This document shows positions 46,101 through 56,845 of a stretch of 64,000 nucleotides of DNA, piece after piece. The stretch is from Akanthomyces muscarius (Eukaryota; Ascomycota; Sordariomycetes; Hypocreales; Cordycipitaceae): contig NC_079245.1 in assembly GCF_028009165.1 (NCBI RefSeq), positions 620,001 through 684,000 of the forward strand, read 5' to 3'. How positions within the stretch are numbered: the first letter of the stretch is position 1; every line of letters starts with the position of its first letter. Below the pieces are notes generated by a model. That model was not told the origin of the DNA, searched no databases, and was given only the letters and a program-made list of their open reading frames with translations. The position numbers and the translations under genes are program-made.

Positions 46101-47515
46101 ATAGGATTTGCGAAGTCTTCGACACCCTGGATTCGATTTTCTCGTTCCAAGCCCTCATTGCTGGCGCAGAAAATTGGCCAAATATCATAGATACCACGGT
46201 GGCAAAGACAAGGGGAAAGATGATCATAAAACCCGACCGCTGGACAAATCTCCACAGCAGGTAAACCCCAAGTCCGGATTCGAAGAAGCTGAAAGGTATT
46301 TCTAAGCATCGAGGCAAGTCTTCAGCAATACCCGCGATCTCAGCACTCATGAGGGATATAGGTACGTTTTTTTGGGCGTCTGGCACATTCAGTCGCTGAC
46401 TCTTGTCCATCGCCAGCGTGATCAGGCCACCACGAACACGAATCACCAGGCGGTATTTCATGTGCGATGAAACACCCCTGCTGAGACCAGATCCAGCAAA
46501 GACGAACAGAGTGGCCACAACAAGGTATGGATTCAGGAGACTCATGTTACTTAGGATGCTGTCATCGCTTGTATCGCGTACTTGACTAACAGCGTTCACT
46601 ACAGCTTGCAGCAGATATGGCTGGGAAAAATTGAATCCGGTAAGAAGTAGACGCGGGAGAAGGGTAGTAAAAAGGGCGCTTTTCCAGGTGTAGAGACACG
46701 CGAGCAACAAAGAATATGAGCCCAGTCGATCAGTCGGTTTCCAATATCGCGAGATTTCAGCAAAAAGGCGTTTGGAAGAAAATTCCATTCCAATGACGGA
46801 CAAATCTTGCGGACGAAGTGTACGTTTGAAGCCGACACGAAATATAGGGCCCATGAAGAAAAACAGAGTCCTGCTCCAGAAGCCACTGGTGGCCTCTCTG
46901 CCCGAAGCATCTCGGATGATGGGATCAATGATTAGATTCACTTTAGGTACCTCATCGAGGACGAGCAAAGTCAATCGGACCACAGCTGAAGCGACTGAAA
47001 TGGCACCAAGGGAAGTCATGCCCCTTTTGAAGTATGATCGGGCCTCGATGGTATCAATGAGGAGACTGAGGAGCAAATACAAGCCGATGAAAGCGGAAGC
47101 TCTGACGGCATGCCGATGCTCAGCAACAACCAGAATGACGAGGCCACAAGCTGCGACAACGTCTAGTTCCGCGGCGGAGAGTGTTGTGTTCGTCCGATAA
47201 GCCTTTGAAGTGCTGCGCAGCGCCAGGCTGACGGCTTGCAGCCCGACAAGGACAATGGCGACGCCCTAGAGTCGGTCACGTTAGGTCGCTGCGATGTGGA
47301 CAAGACTTTGTGCAAGTGCTTACTATTTTCAGAAAGAGCAGGGGGCCATCGCGGATGTAGGTGGGCTGCCGACGGTAATGCAGGTAAACGAGAGCTCCAG
47401 TCAGCAAGAAACTGCTGGCAGGAACAATCTCGAGTATCGTCTCCTCGAACTTCAAGGTAAAGTCAAGGATCTGGAAGACGGACGGCCAGAAGAAATTGTC
47501 CATGGAGAGAGGCAT
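43174..47515 (-). CDS. ABCC-type full-length ABC transporter
   Basis: Two exons (47515-47324 and 47265-43174; 58-nt intron) give 1427 residues. The layout is an N-terminal membrane domain (TMD0, about residues 1-150), TMD1, NBD1, TMD2, NBD2, as in multidrug-resistance-associated (MRP/Ycf1-type) exporters of the plasma or vacuolar membrane. NBD1 has Walker A GPTGSGKST at 625-633, an intact signature LSGGQ at 716-720, and Walker B VVLDD with Asp741 where the catalytic Glu would be. Asn777 occupies the H-loop position. NBD2 has Walker A GRSGSGKTS at 1226-1234, a degenerate signature YSHGE at 1344-1348, Walker B LVLVDE with Glu1373, and His1404. So one ATP site is probably degenerate and one active, as in other ABCC proteins but more extreme. 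Substrate is unknown. It is divergent from the FAD oxidoreductase gene across a 1.5 kb gap. Confidence 0.93.
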
Positions 47516-49012
47516 TGTGGGTGGGTAGCGGGCGCGTAGACAGCTGGCATAACCAACGTCTACGAGGTTTGCGGGCAGCGTACAACTTGCGGTCGTGGTA
47601 GTGCGAAGGGTAAAATGGGCAAGAAGATGGAATGTTGGCCAGGTCAATGATATATAGTAATCGCAGCAGCCAACCGAAATCGAGTGGCCCGCGGACGGGG
47701 ATGCGATGTGGCTATCCGGCTGGCGATTGCTGGATCCGTCAGCGGGAGGGGGGATAGTCAACGCTGCGGAGTAACTAACGTTAGGCGGTTCACACTACTT
47801 TTATGATGGTGGTGTTGGATGCCAGACAATTCAGGTGCGTGTGCATCTCCTGCATGTCTGTTCCATCTTTAGCTCGATGTCAGCCAATTGCGTCTCTCCA
47901 GGGACCGCTGCCAGTCGATTTCTAATTAGCGTTGGCCACCTGCCTGTTGGAGGAACTTGTGCATTTTACTGGGCTGCCCAAAACTCATATGTGCTAGCTA
48001 CAGTGCATGCTGGCTGTCCTGCCACCCGCAATGTTCCCCATGCCGCCTGCTTGCAAGATGCACATGTAGCGGTCTTTCGTCAACAAGTATATGCATTCGA
48101 GCTGGAGAATACATTCTGCGGTCTTTCAACAATGTGACCTAACAAACTGTTGGTTGTTACCCTGGGGTGAGGGGTTATCGAGGGATCAGGCTGCGTAGCG
48201 CCAATTCATTTCCAAGCCCCAGCCCGTAAAGGCGACTGCGAGCGCCGCCAGCCGTTACCTTCAGTGGGCTATGTTACATCGCCGTGGTACTCATGCAATA
48301 CCTACGCGGGGGGGTGGGTTCTAGACGTGGCCCCTGTGACCTAGCAGAGGCCCTGACACATTCAGAGGCATTGGCAGGATAATAGAGGTCAGAACAGATA
48401 TTCCAAGTAGCCAGCTGGCCAATCGAGCTGGCTGGCCGGTTGGCTTAGCTGATTCTTCAACTTCCTCCCCGCCAGCGGCTCCAAAGCTCCCTCTGCACAC
48501 ACACAGCCAACACTGGGTACCGTGCAAGGCGGTTAACGAATCATAAAGGCCCTCAGGAACGGTACTTTCCAACAAGCAGGAAGCAGCACCTATACTAAAG
48601 TTCTCTGCCAACCCACATATACAGCGCACTACCTCGCTTCGGGATTATTTGCAGCAAATAACTGTAGTTTTCTGGTAGACTTAAACAGTGGGTAAAATGC
48701 CCAAGTGCAGGCTTAACACGAGCCAAGGCATAGCTCCCTACGTATTTTAAAACTGCACTAATACAGGCAAGAAACCCAATTCCACCACCGTATATGTGGT
48801 AACTGCCTAGCAGGACCTAGATAGCTTAGTCAGACACTTTCCTCAATACGAGGGAATCAGGCCATCACCTATCAACAGTACCACCTTATGACCAACAAGA
48901 ATATTACCAAGGCTCTCTATATACCGCCGAGGAACCTTTTCTCAAGTCCTTCCCCACCGTCGAAGTGAACCATCACTTGCTCAATAACAGTTTTATATCC
49001 TTCAGTAGAGCA
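47516..49012. promoter_or_regulatory. Divergent promoter region between the ABC transporter and the FAD oxidoreductase
   Basis: About 1.5 kb between two opposite start codons. A TATA-like TATATA at 48918-48924 lies about 90 bases before the oxidoreductase start. An 8 bp inverted repeat lies at 48409-48433. The only open frames are short and featureless. Confidence 0.5.
48409..48433. repeat. Inverted repeat, 8 bp arms
   Basis: AGCCAGCT at 48409-48416 and its exact reverse complement AGCTGGCT at 48426-48433, with a 9-base spacer. It could be a dimeric regulator site in the divergent promoter region. Function is unproven. Confidence 0.4.
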
Positions 49013-50584
49013 ATGGGAGCGGTCATCTCCAGTTTTCAAGATGTCGTGGCCACGCTAGGGTTCGTTGTGCGGCTCATTGCTTCGCTCAACACCAAGTACA
49101 ACAACGTGTTTGAGCGCGTGAACAGCATGCCCCCGCTGCCTGTGGCCAATTCGACAGCGCCCTACTGGCTCAACAACGCGCCATATCCCGAGCTCAATAA
49201 CGTTAATGATACCTCATCCGTTCCACCCGAAGCAGACGTAGTCATCATCGGCAGCGGCATCACGGCTGTCGCGGCCGCTAGGACCATCCTGGAGCTAAGC
49301 AGGACACCATCCTCCGTCTTGGTGCTTGAAGCTCGTGACATTTGCAGCGGCGCGACGGGCCGCAACGGCGGCCACATCAAGACCAGTCCATACCATAGCT
49401 TCATTGAACTCCGCAAAACGCTAAGTTCCGACGAGGAGGCGCGGGACGTGGTGCGCTTCCTTATGAGACATCTGCCGCTGCTCAAGGAGTTTGCTGCCAA
49501 GTACCCCGCGGCGCAAATCCGCGACGTTGAGACGGTTGACTTGTTCCTGTCAGACAAGGACTTTGACGCGGCAAAGAAGGATGTGCAGATGACCCTGAAG
49601 TGGCTGCCAGAGATCGAGATCGAGATCTGGACGGCAGAGCAGGCGAGAGACAGGTTTGCCGCCAACGAGACGGTTGCTGGCGCCATTACGTACAAAGCCG
49701 GCGCTATGTGGCCGTTCCGATTTGTAACGAGCCTCTGGAAGGACCTGGTGGTACAATTCAGTGATCGATTGACGCTGATGGCCCGGACGCCGGTCGTAGC
49801 TGTCAAGACCAGCACGGACGGCATGGCAAGCCATCCTTACATGGTAGAGACTTCTCGCGGCACCATCAAGGCGCGTCATGTGCTGCATGCTACGAATGGC
49901 TATGCGGGTCATTTGCTCCCAGAGCTTCGACCATGCTTGACGGGTCTGCGCGGCCACATGAGCGCGCAGAAGCCTGGCGATGCGTTTCCTGCTACGGACG
50001 GCAATCGATCCTGGTCAATTGTGCATTTACCAGGGCTTGACTATGTCACACAGCTGCCAAACAATGCTGACGGCAGTCAAGGCGATGTCATGATGGGAGG
50101 CGGCTTCGCAAGAGGTGCAGATGAAGGATTGGACAACATTGCTGTATGGGATGACAGCAGCAAGGACACGTTGACCATGGTTCACATCAATGGCATCCTG
50201 CCGTCTATATTTGAGCCGAACTGGGGTACCGGTGGCGGCCTGAAGAAGGCCTGGTCTGGTATCATGGGATTCACGGGCGACATGCGGCCATTTGTCGGTC
50301 CTATCCCCGACGCCCGCTCAAAGAAGCACAAGAGCAGCAAGCTTCAGGTCGACGCAGGCCAGTGGATCGCGGCGGGCTTCAACGGCAACGGTATGATTTG
50401 GTCATGGCTCAGCGGAGCGGCGGTGGGCATCATGATTGCGGGTAGAGATGAAGACATGCTGGAAAAAGACATTGGGCGGCCGGATGGGAAGCTGGATGAT
50501 TGGTTCCCAAGAAAAGCAACAGCGTGGAATGACAAGAGGCTTAAGACGGCAAATCTGAAAGCCTTGGCTGGCGAGGTAATGTGA
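49013..50584 (+). CDS. FAD-dependent oxidoreductase (DAO family)
   Basis: A single exon of 523 residues from the ATG at 49013; the frame is open further upstream but only to a GTG. The family oxidises amines or amino acids, passing electrons to oxygen. An FAD-binding Rossmann motif lies at residues 76-90 (VVIIGSGITAVAAAR), preceded by PYWLNNAPYPELNN, with VLVLEARDICSGATGRNGGH shortly after. Later blocks include VLHATNGYAGHLLPEL and, near the end, GQWIAAGFNGNGMIWSWLSG, typical of this group. The N-terminus (MGAVISSF) fits an N-myristoylation signal (Gly2, Ser6) and precedes a hydrophobic stretch (VVATLGFVVRLIAS), so membrane association is possible. The closest characterised relatives by memory are gamma-glutamylputrescine-oxidase-like enzymes. 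The substrate is unknown. It is divergent from the ABC transporter. Confidence 0.87.
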   Translation: MGAVISSFQDVVATLGFVVRLIASLNTKYNNVFERVNSMPPLPVANSTAPYWLNNAPYPELNNVNDTSSVPPEADVVIIGSGITAVAAARTILELSRTPSSVLVLEARDICSGATGRNGGHIKTSPYHSFIELRKTLSSDEEARDVVRFLMRHLPLLKEFAAKYPAAQIRDVETVDLFLSDKDFDAAKKDVQMTLKWLPEIEIEIWTAEQARDRFAANETVAGAITYKAGAMWPFRFVTSLWKDLVVQFSDRLTLMARTPVVAVKTSTDGMASHPYMVETSRGTIKARHVLHATNGYAGHLLPELRPCLTGLRGHMSAQKPGDAFPATDGNRSWSIVHLPGLDYVTQLPNNADGSQGDVMMGGGFARGADEGLDNIAVWDDSSKDTLTMVHINGILPSIFEPNWGTGGGLKKAWSGIMGFTGDMRPFVGPIPDARSKKHKSSKLQVDAGQWIAAGFNGNGMIWSWLSGAAVGIMIAGRDEDMLEKDIGRPDGKLDDWFPRKATAWNDKRLKTANLKALAGEVM

Positions 50585-51309
50585 AGGTTAGGTGGGAGCT
50601 AGCGAACAAGATTCATATTACTACACCAGGGACCCTGCTGCAACGGCCGTAACTAGTGTGGATCACCAATTAGGTGCTCAAGTATGTACCCTGCCAACTG
50701 CGAGCCCACCCGGTTATCTGCCAAGTTCCAACCTAACAACGGCGCATCTGTAGCGCCCCAGGATCGCCACTGGTCAATACGATCGGCAAATTCGTCTCTG
50801 GTGACACCAGCATCCTCCTCCCGACACCAGTTACGCCAAGACTAATGAACTGATGCAGCTAATGCCTAGCCAATTGCCAAGACCTGTCGCTGACTCCAAA
50901 TAGCCAAGGGGCTGCGCGACAAGCGCGAGCTGCCCCGAATAGCGTCGAGGCGGTGGAAGCCATCTGGCCCACAGTCTCTACATGTTTTGCTTATCTTGAG
51001 CGCCTCGACGAGGCAGTAACATTGAGCGCCGTACGGGAACTGTACATAATTTTTAAATCAAACCATAACAGCCTGTACATGAGCTAATTACATCGTATGA
51101 TCAAGCCTCTTAACTACACAGGCAGTTGCGGTGACCGAAGACCAGGCTTCTCTACACTCTCATTGCGTCCCTCATTTTTTTCGAATTAGAAATACCGTCT
51201 TGGTCGCAAAAACTTCGCCAAGGAATATATCCAATCATTTAGACATATTTAGTTGCCAAAAATGAGATCAACGCATTCGCCAGGGTAGCTACTCTTATGA
51301 ATCTGGCCA
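50585..51309. other. Gap after the FAD oxidoreductase
   Basis: Holds the 3' region of the oxidoreductase. Short frames only, no gene or repeat recognised. Confidence 0.45.
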
Positions 51310-51750
51310 ATGCCAAACTTCAACCTGAAGCCAAATTTAGAGAGCCGTTTGCAGGTCATTGCTCCGGATACCCTATATGTGGCTGCGGCAGGGCGAAACC
51401 GGCTGTATTTTATCGACACTAGATTTGACGCCAAAATCGCTGCACATATCAAACAGCAGAATGAATGGGCGAGTGTTCCCGGCCCAAACATTTATATCCA
51501 CATCGACGAAATCGCCATCACGGCAGAAATGGAGAGCGCATGCAGAAGCGAGGTTCTGTTCACTTTTGACCCAGCATACGCCAGAGTCACATTCACAGCA
51601 GCCATCAACAGGAAGAACCCAGACATCAAGCTTCCCAAGCAAACGGAAGTTGCAGGCTATGTTGTCGCCTATGATATTGGGGAGAGTCTGCAAAAGACGC
51701 CTCCGCTGCAGGGACTATGGATGTTGGAACAGTCAGGGCTGCCTACGTGA
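51310..51750 (+). CDS. Orphan ORF, possible gene or gene remnant
   Basis: An open frame of 146 residues from ATG 51310. I do not recognise it. It has plausible globular composition with alternating strands (TLYVAAAGRNRLYFIDTRF, GPNIYIHIDEIAITAEM, EVLFTFDPAYARVTFTAAI, GYVVAYDIGESLQ), no signal peptide and no membrane span. It ends abruptly, and overlapping frames continue to about 51905 in other phases, which would fit a frameshift, an unrecognised intron or simple chance. Its neighbourhood is gene-poor. It could be an incomplete gene or a decayed copy. Confidence 0.35.
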   Translation: MPNFNLKPNLESRLQVIAPDTLYVAAAGRNRLYFIDTRFDAKIAAHIKQQNEWASVPGPNIYIHIDEIAITAEMESACRSEVLFTFDPAYARVTFTAAINRKNPDIKLPKQTEVAGYVVAYDIGESLQKTPPLQGLWMLEQSGLPT

Positions 51751-54325
51751 TACCGAAGGTCAGTGCGATCTGTGTCATCACTATCACGCCGACAGTGAAT
51801 GCGATACAACCTTTCTCAACGCCATTGGAAGTTTTTCTGGGAATGTTTACGCTCGGGCGGTTGACAACTTGCAGAAGAAGGTTTGAAAAGGCTTTTCAGA
51901 GATAGCTTAGTCTGTTCTTGTTAGTTCAATCTAGCTGCAGTGGGCGAATAATCATTATAGACGTGGCAGAATCGGGGGCTAGTGTACCGAGGAGGTTCAC
52001 ACCAATAAACTTTTAGAACGAAACAGATTCAACTTGCCACTGCGTAAGGCTCGGGTAGTGCTTCGGAGACGGTATGCGGACAGAGTCAGCTAAAACCTGG
52101 CCAACTCTCTTCTACGAAGTGGACGTCTGGCATCCGTGGACTCTCGATCGACTCTAATAGTTAGAGTCGCAACATCGGGCTGAGGTTTGTTAGTGCGGGC
52201 AAACTGTCATGCGTTCAAGACTGGAGGACTAAAAGAGGACACTAGTCTGAAGTTGGTACTGCTTGCGAATGGGCATCGGTCAAATTTGGGCGATTCATGA
52301 GAATCATTATGACAAAATGCATGTCAGGCTAGCAAAATACCGCGTTTGCCACCCCCTATAACCATGAAAGAGAATCTTATCAGTAGTGCTACGTACCCTC
52401 TCAGTCCCTACAGTCACTGGGGATCCAGCAAGGCGTTTGCCGCTCCAGCAGATTCCAGCAACAGCACTATTCGGCTACCCTCTATACATTCTACATATAC
52501 ACTTAAAAACTCAAACTTGAAGCCCCATGCTATGCGTACTCGGTAGAGTCCATCTACTTCAGTCGTAAACAATATAGATATGTTTCCCACGTCGCTCATG
52601 ATTACTCCTTTACTAAAGCTTCAGCCGTGCTGGCAACGACGTACTTTTAGTCAAGGCATTCTGAAGACTACAAAATCTATAGAACGAGCGGGCTTAAACA
52701 TTGCAAAAAGCAACAGCCTTACCTGCTGCGCCGCCGCATGGGGGTCTCGAGGCATGTTGTGAAAAAATCTAGTAGACTAGCAGGGAGAAGCTGGCTTGTG
52801 GCCGGGCCTTACAAATACGGGCGCTTTTACGTTCTTTTGGCCAAAGGACCCTAAGTGAGGCCGCCGGCTACAAGAGCCTACAGACGTTGACTCCGTATCT
52901 ACGTAAGCTATTTACACATGTTGTTTCCCGCTATAACATTTTTATTTTGTGGAGATGCGAGATTATGGTGAGCCGGTTAGCAGCAGCGAGATGAAATCAT
53001 GATGTAGCACTGTCAGTTCGAAATAGAGGGGAAGAAGCGTGCTTGGCTCTCCTGTTTCAGCAATCGATAATTTTTCTCGAAAACGTTATGACATCGCTGA
53101 AAACACGGCAGTTGTTTGCCTCTAACGTCGTATGTACAGCTCTCGGAAAGTAACTGTATCGATTACAGAAGCTGGTCCGAGTAGCGAAGATCTCCTCCAT
53201 ATATGTAAGTGTGCCTGGAACGGTAAGTCTCCCTTTTTCGCTCCTGCCTGTCGGGATAACAGGCCGTGCGCTCGGTGCAATATTCAGAATATTGGCCCAT
53301 TCGCCAGCTACAGACTTCTTGTTTCACTGACCGAGTGCTTTGATACAACTACGAGCGGGAAAGCAGCAAGGCATCCAACGCGCGACGCAGGGGATTATTC
53401 CAACAGTATAACCGATCTATATTTTTACTGAGTTTGGCTGTGGAGAGCAGGAAAAGAGAGATGGGACCAGGGCAGAAGTTCGTGCGGAGCTTATGCTACG
53501 CCCTAGGACAAAATTTGCCGTTGTGGTTCAGGCCTGCCTCGACCCAGGCGACCTCTTTCGCGCAATTTTCAGCAAAGTGCAACGGTGTGTCCGTGCGACG
53601 TAGATCAGCATGCGGGGGGCCAAACACTAGCTAATGTGGCCCGGAGGCTGGCCAAGCCGACATAGGGCCAATTTCAATGGATTGGCAGAACGAAGAACTT
53701 GTTAAACAGAATTATCAGAGCACAGACACTGCACGCAGTAGGCCACATGGCCACTAATATCGGCGGCCCTGCATGTCGCAGTTGACTTCGTCGGTGGAGG
53801 GGTCTGACTCTTGTCAAACGTGGTGGTCTGCCAGCACCCCGGACTTCGTAGTGCTCGTCGCGAGACATGGAGAGAGAAAAATTGTCAGCCGCGTTCATGG
53901 CGTAGAAACCTGACCAACCATAGGCGGTTGAGGGCCGCACGGATGATCGCCATCAGCGCCGCAGAGCGAAAGGTCTCAACTTGTTTGCAATACTTTCACA
54001 CTGTCAAGTGAGTCGCAGAAGTCTAACATTATGGTAGCCCCCTTTCCCGGCAAATAGAACGCCATTATGGATTGCTGTACCCCTGGCTAAGCCAGATGGA
54101 TTCTGGAAAAGACGGCCTAATTCACGTCGATCAATTGGAAATTATCATTTTGCATAGTTATATAAGATCAATGGATGCATCCGATGTCGAGCTTCCTAGT
54201 CAACATCATCCATCCGGTTGCTATTTGTTGCGGACGAATCCGTAAGAGGTCTCGGGACATTGACACACCAGCCCTCATCACGGTAGCCTTTGTTGCGCAT
54301 CTGAGCCAACCACAGCGCCGTCGAC
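51751..54325. other. Gene-poor tract upstream of the CFEM receptor
   Basis: About 2.6 kb of mostly short frames. On the minus strand, a 61-codon frame (52599-52414) and a possible tiny exon starting at ATG 52755 with a GTAAGG donor after 11 codons may be remnants, but I could not join them. A TATA-like TATATAAG lies near 54158-54166, about 165 bases before the receptor start. No transposon signature was recognised. Confidence 0.4.
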
Positions 54326-55782
54326 ATGCAACTCAAATTCGAGATTTTGTTCTTCGTGACATTATGGCCGGCACACTGCTTTGCCAATGGACTGGAATCA
54401 CGAGCTAGTCTAGAATCGCCAGCAAGTGTTGCAGCAAAGCTCCCTCCTTGCGCTGTCAGTACCATCGGCCTGCATAGACCAGCTGGAAGTTACTCGGCTA
54501 ATGTTTCTACTAGCTGCCATGTTTCGCATCGGCCATCGCCAACTCGACCTGTTCGCCAACAGACGCGCAGTGTATATGCAGCAATGAAATAATAGCAGCA
54601 GACGCTGGCCAGTGTGTTCTAGCGTCATGCTCTCTTCCTGAAGCACTTTGTACGTTGCCTTTCCACCCTTCGCTTGTATAGATTTTGAGATCTAACAGTT
54701 CCGCACTATAGCAACCAAAAACATTACACTGACGGCATGCGACGCTCCGGTGAGAGACGTGTCTTCGCCATACCGCGTAATGGCTATCACGCTTGGCATC
54801 ATCACGACCATTATTACACTTGCGCGCCTCATCTTCAAACGCTTCTTCAGTGCCTCCGAAACACTCACATTAGACGATATACTTATCATCGGCGCCTTGT
54901 TGATGCATATATCCTGCACGACGATCAATGTGGAAGGATTGGCTGCTCATGGCCTAGGTAAAGATATCTGGACTTTATCGCCAAATGAGCTCAAGACGTT
55001 TGTGTTTTTCTTCTACATTATAGAAAATCACTTCTTTCTTGAGATAACGCTAGCAAAGCTGAGTCTACTGCTGTTCTACCTCAACATCTTCCCCGACAAG
55101 TTCATCCGACGCCTGATCTGGGGTACTGCTCTCGTTATCCTCCTTCTTGGTATAGCATCGACCTTTGTTATTATATTCCAGTGTGCACCTGTTCAATACT
55201 TCTGGACGCAATACGACGGGCACTCCACGGGACACTGCCTAGATATCAACGCTTTTGCATGGTGTAATGCCGCCCTCAATATTGCCACTGATATCTGGAT
55301 GCTCGGAATCCCTCTCAGCCAAATTCGAAAGCTTAAGCTTCACTGGAAGAAGAAACTTGGGGCTGCTTTTATGTTTTTGACCGGACTTTTGTACGTACTC
55401 CAGCGAAGCTGTTCACGGCGCAAGCTAACAACTTCCTAGTGTGACAGTCGCCGCTATCCTACGCATGCAGTCACTGGTCCACTTTGCTGACTCGAGCAAT
55501 CCAACTTGGGACCAATTAATCGTCGCGTTTTGGTGTACAATCGAAGTCAACGTCGGTATAATTTGCACGTGCCTACCTACCTTCCGTCTGATCTTGCTGC
55601 GCTTATTCCCGCATGTCTTCAGCACTGGAACGAAGCACAGCAACTCCTACGTACGGTCTTCGGATCGACGAAGCGGGCCATCGTCTATCACAGGCAAGAA
55701 GGGCTATCAACTCTCCGAACTCGAGTCCACGACAGAACTCAATTCTTCCCGTACAGGTTCGCAACCCTTGTATATTGACTGA
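54326..55782 (+). CDS. CFEM-domain seven-helix receptor (PTH11-type)
   Basis: Four exons (54326-54454, 54514-54649, 54712-55390, 55440-55782) give 428 residues. A signal peptide (about residues 1-20, LKFEILFFVTLWPAHCFA) is followed by a complete CFEM domain. Its eight cysteines are at residues 42, 46, 56, 63, 65, 77, 82 and 98, spaced as in the family, with Asp60 where haem-binding CFEM proteins have an Asp. Then come seven hydrophobic helices of the fungal rhodopsin-like family: VMAITLGIITTIITLARLIF, TLDDILIIGALLMHISCT, FVFFFYIIENHFFLEITL, ALVILLLGIASTFVIIF and others. The protein ends in a Ser-rich cytosolic tail. Such proteins are plasma-membrane receptors thought to sense host or surface cues. 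The CFEM region exists only after splicing two short introns; unspliced it appears as unrelated frames. The fourth exon may continue past 55782 by another intron. Confidence 0.9.
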
Positions 55783-56845
55783 TCTACTTGTATGGAAAAT
55801 ACTCATGAAATTGCAGACTCTGCATCAGTATGATGAATGTGGCTGTTGGAATTGCACGGGCTTTTATTGTGCCGCAACATTGAACAGGACCTACGGCCCG
55901 AGAGCTAGAGATGTCGGGTGCCCACGACGTTACCAAGCAATTAGTGGATATATACATGATAACTATTGCATAATTTAACAAACTTTTAGTTCAATACTCA
56001 TCGCTCATTCCAAATTTATGTCATACGTTGAATCTCAATCTGACTATCAATATAGCAAAGCTGGGTTGGTAGTTCCCATAGTCGCTCAATCCGTACTGTC
56101 GCCTGTCGTCAAGTTGCATCTGGCTGAATTAAGTGTATGAATCAGCTCGTTGAAAATGTAACCAATCGTGTTCATTGAGGCCATCCTCCTCGACGCACAT
56201 CTCGTTGTTCGGTCTCTGGACGGCATACCTCAAGAACTTTGTTAGGGTGAGCACCTTCAGTGCTACTTTGGCCATCTTGGAGAGATGTCCTCTTTACAGA
56301 CGTCTCTTTTTTTTTTCTTTTTTTCATTCCTCTGCCAAGCACTATACTTTGCCGTACGCCTGGCCTCAGCCCATGTAGACCACGTCTTCTCTATGAAATG
56401 GCGGGCCACCCACCAACCCTTGGAATGTTGTATCGAGATTTGATAGTTACTCTTAAACTAGAGTAGCCTATGCCGAGACTATTAGCGCCAGGCCAGTCAG
56501 TATGCTTGATGGCTATTTTGTGTACTCATTAGCGTTTGTCCTTTTTTTACTTGCCCAGAAAAATTAGTAAAACCAGCCTTGCAATTTTTATTTTGACTAT
56601 TCAGACATCAAGTCCACGAAAAGAGTTGATTTCATTGTTTCACAATTTTATGGTTTAATTATTATATAAAAATTTACTTTAAACGAGGCTTTGTTAGTCA
56701 AGCGCTCCGGATGGTGCACGCTTAGCGTGGTCGCGGCCCGCCTTATCTTATCAGGACCCCAAATTTTCAGCGACCAGAAAAAAAAGTTGCCCGCCATTGT
56801 AGCGACCGCCGTCAAACCGTTCAATCACCACCAAAAACAGCCAAG
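55783..56845. other. AT-rich gap between the receptor gene and SDA1
   Basis: About 1.06 kb, strongly AT-rich from 56560 to 56700, holding the receptor's 3' end and the SDA1 promoter. No gene recognised. Confidence 0.5.

Noticed and set aside
50585..54325. Transposon or RIP-degraded repeat in the gene-poor tract
   Set aside because: No terminal repeats, transposase or reverse-transcriptase motifs were seen. RIP indices were not calculated, so this is unproven rather than excluded.
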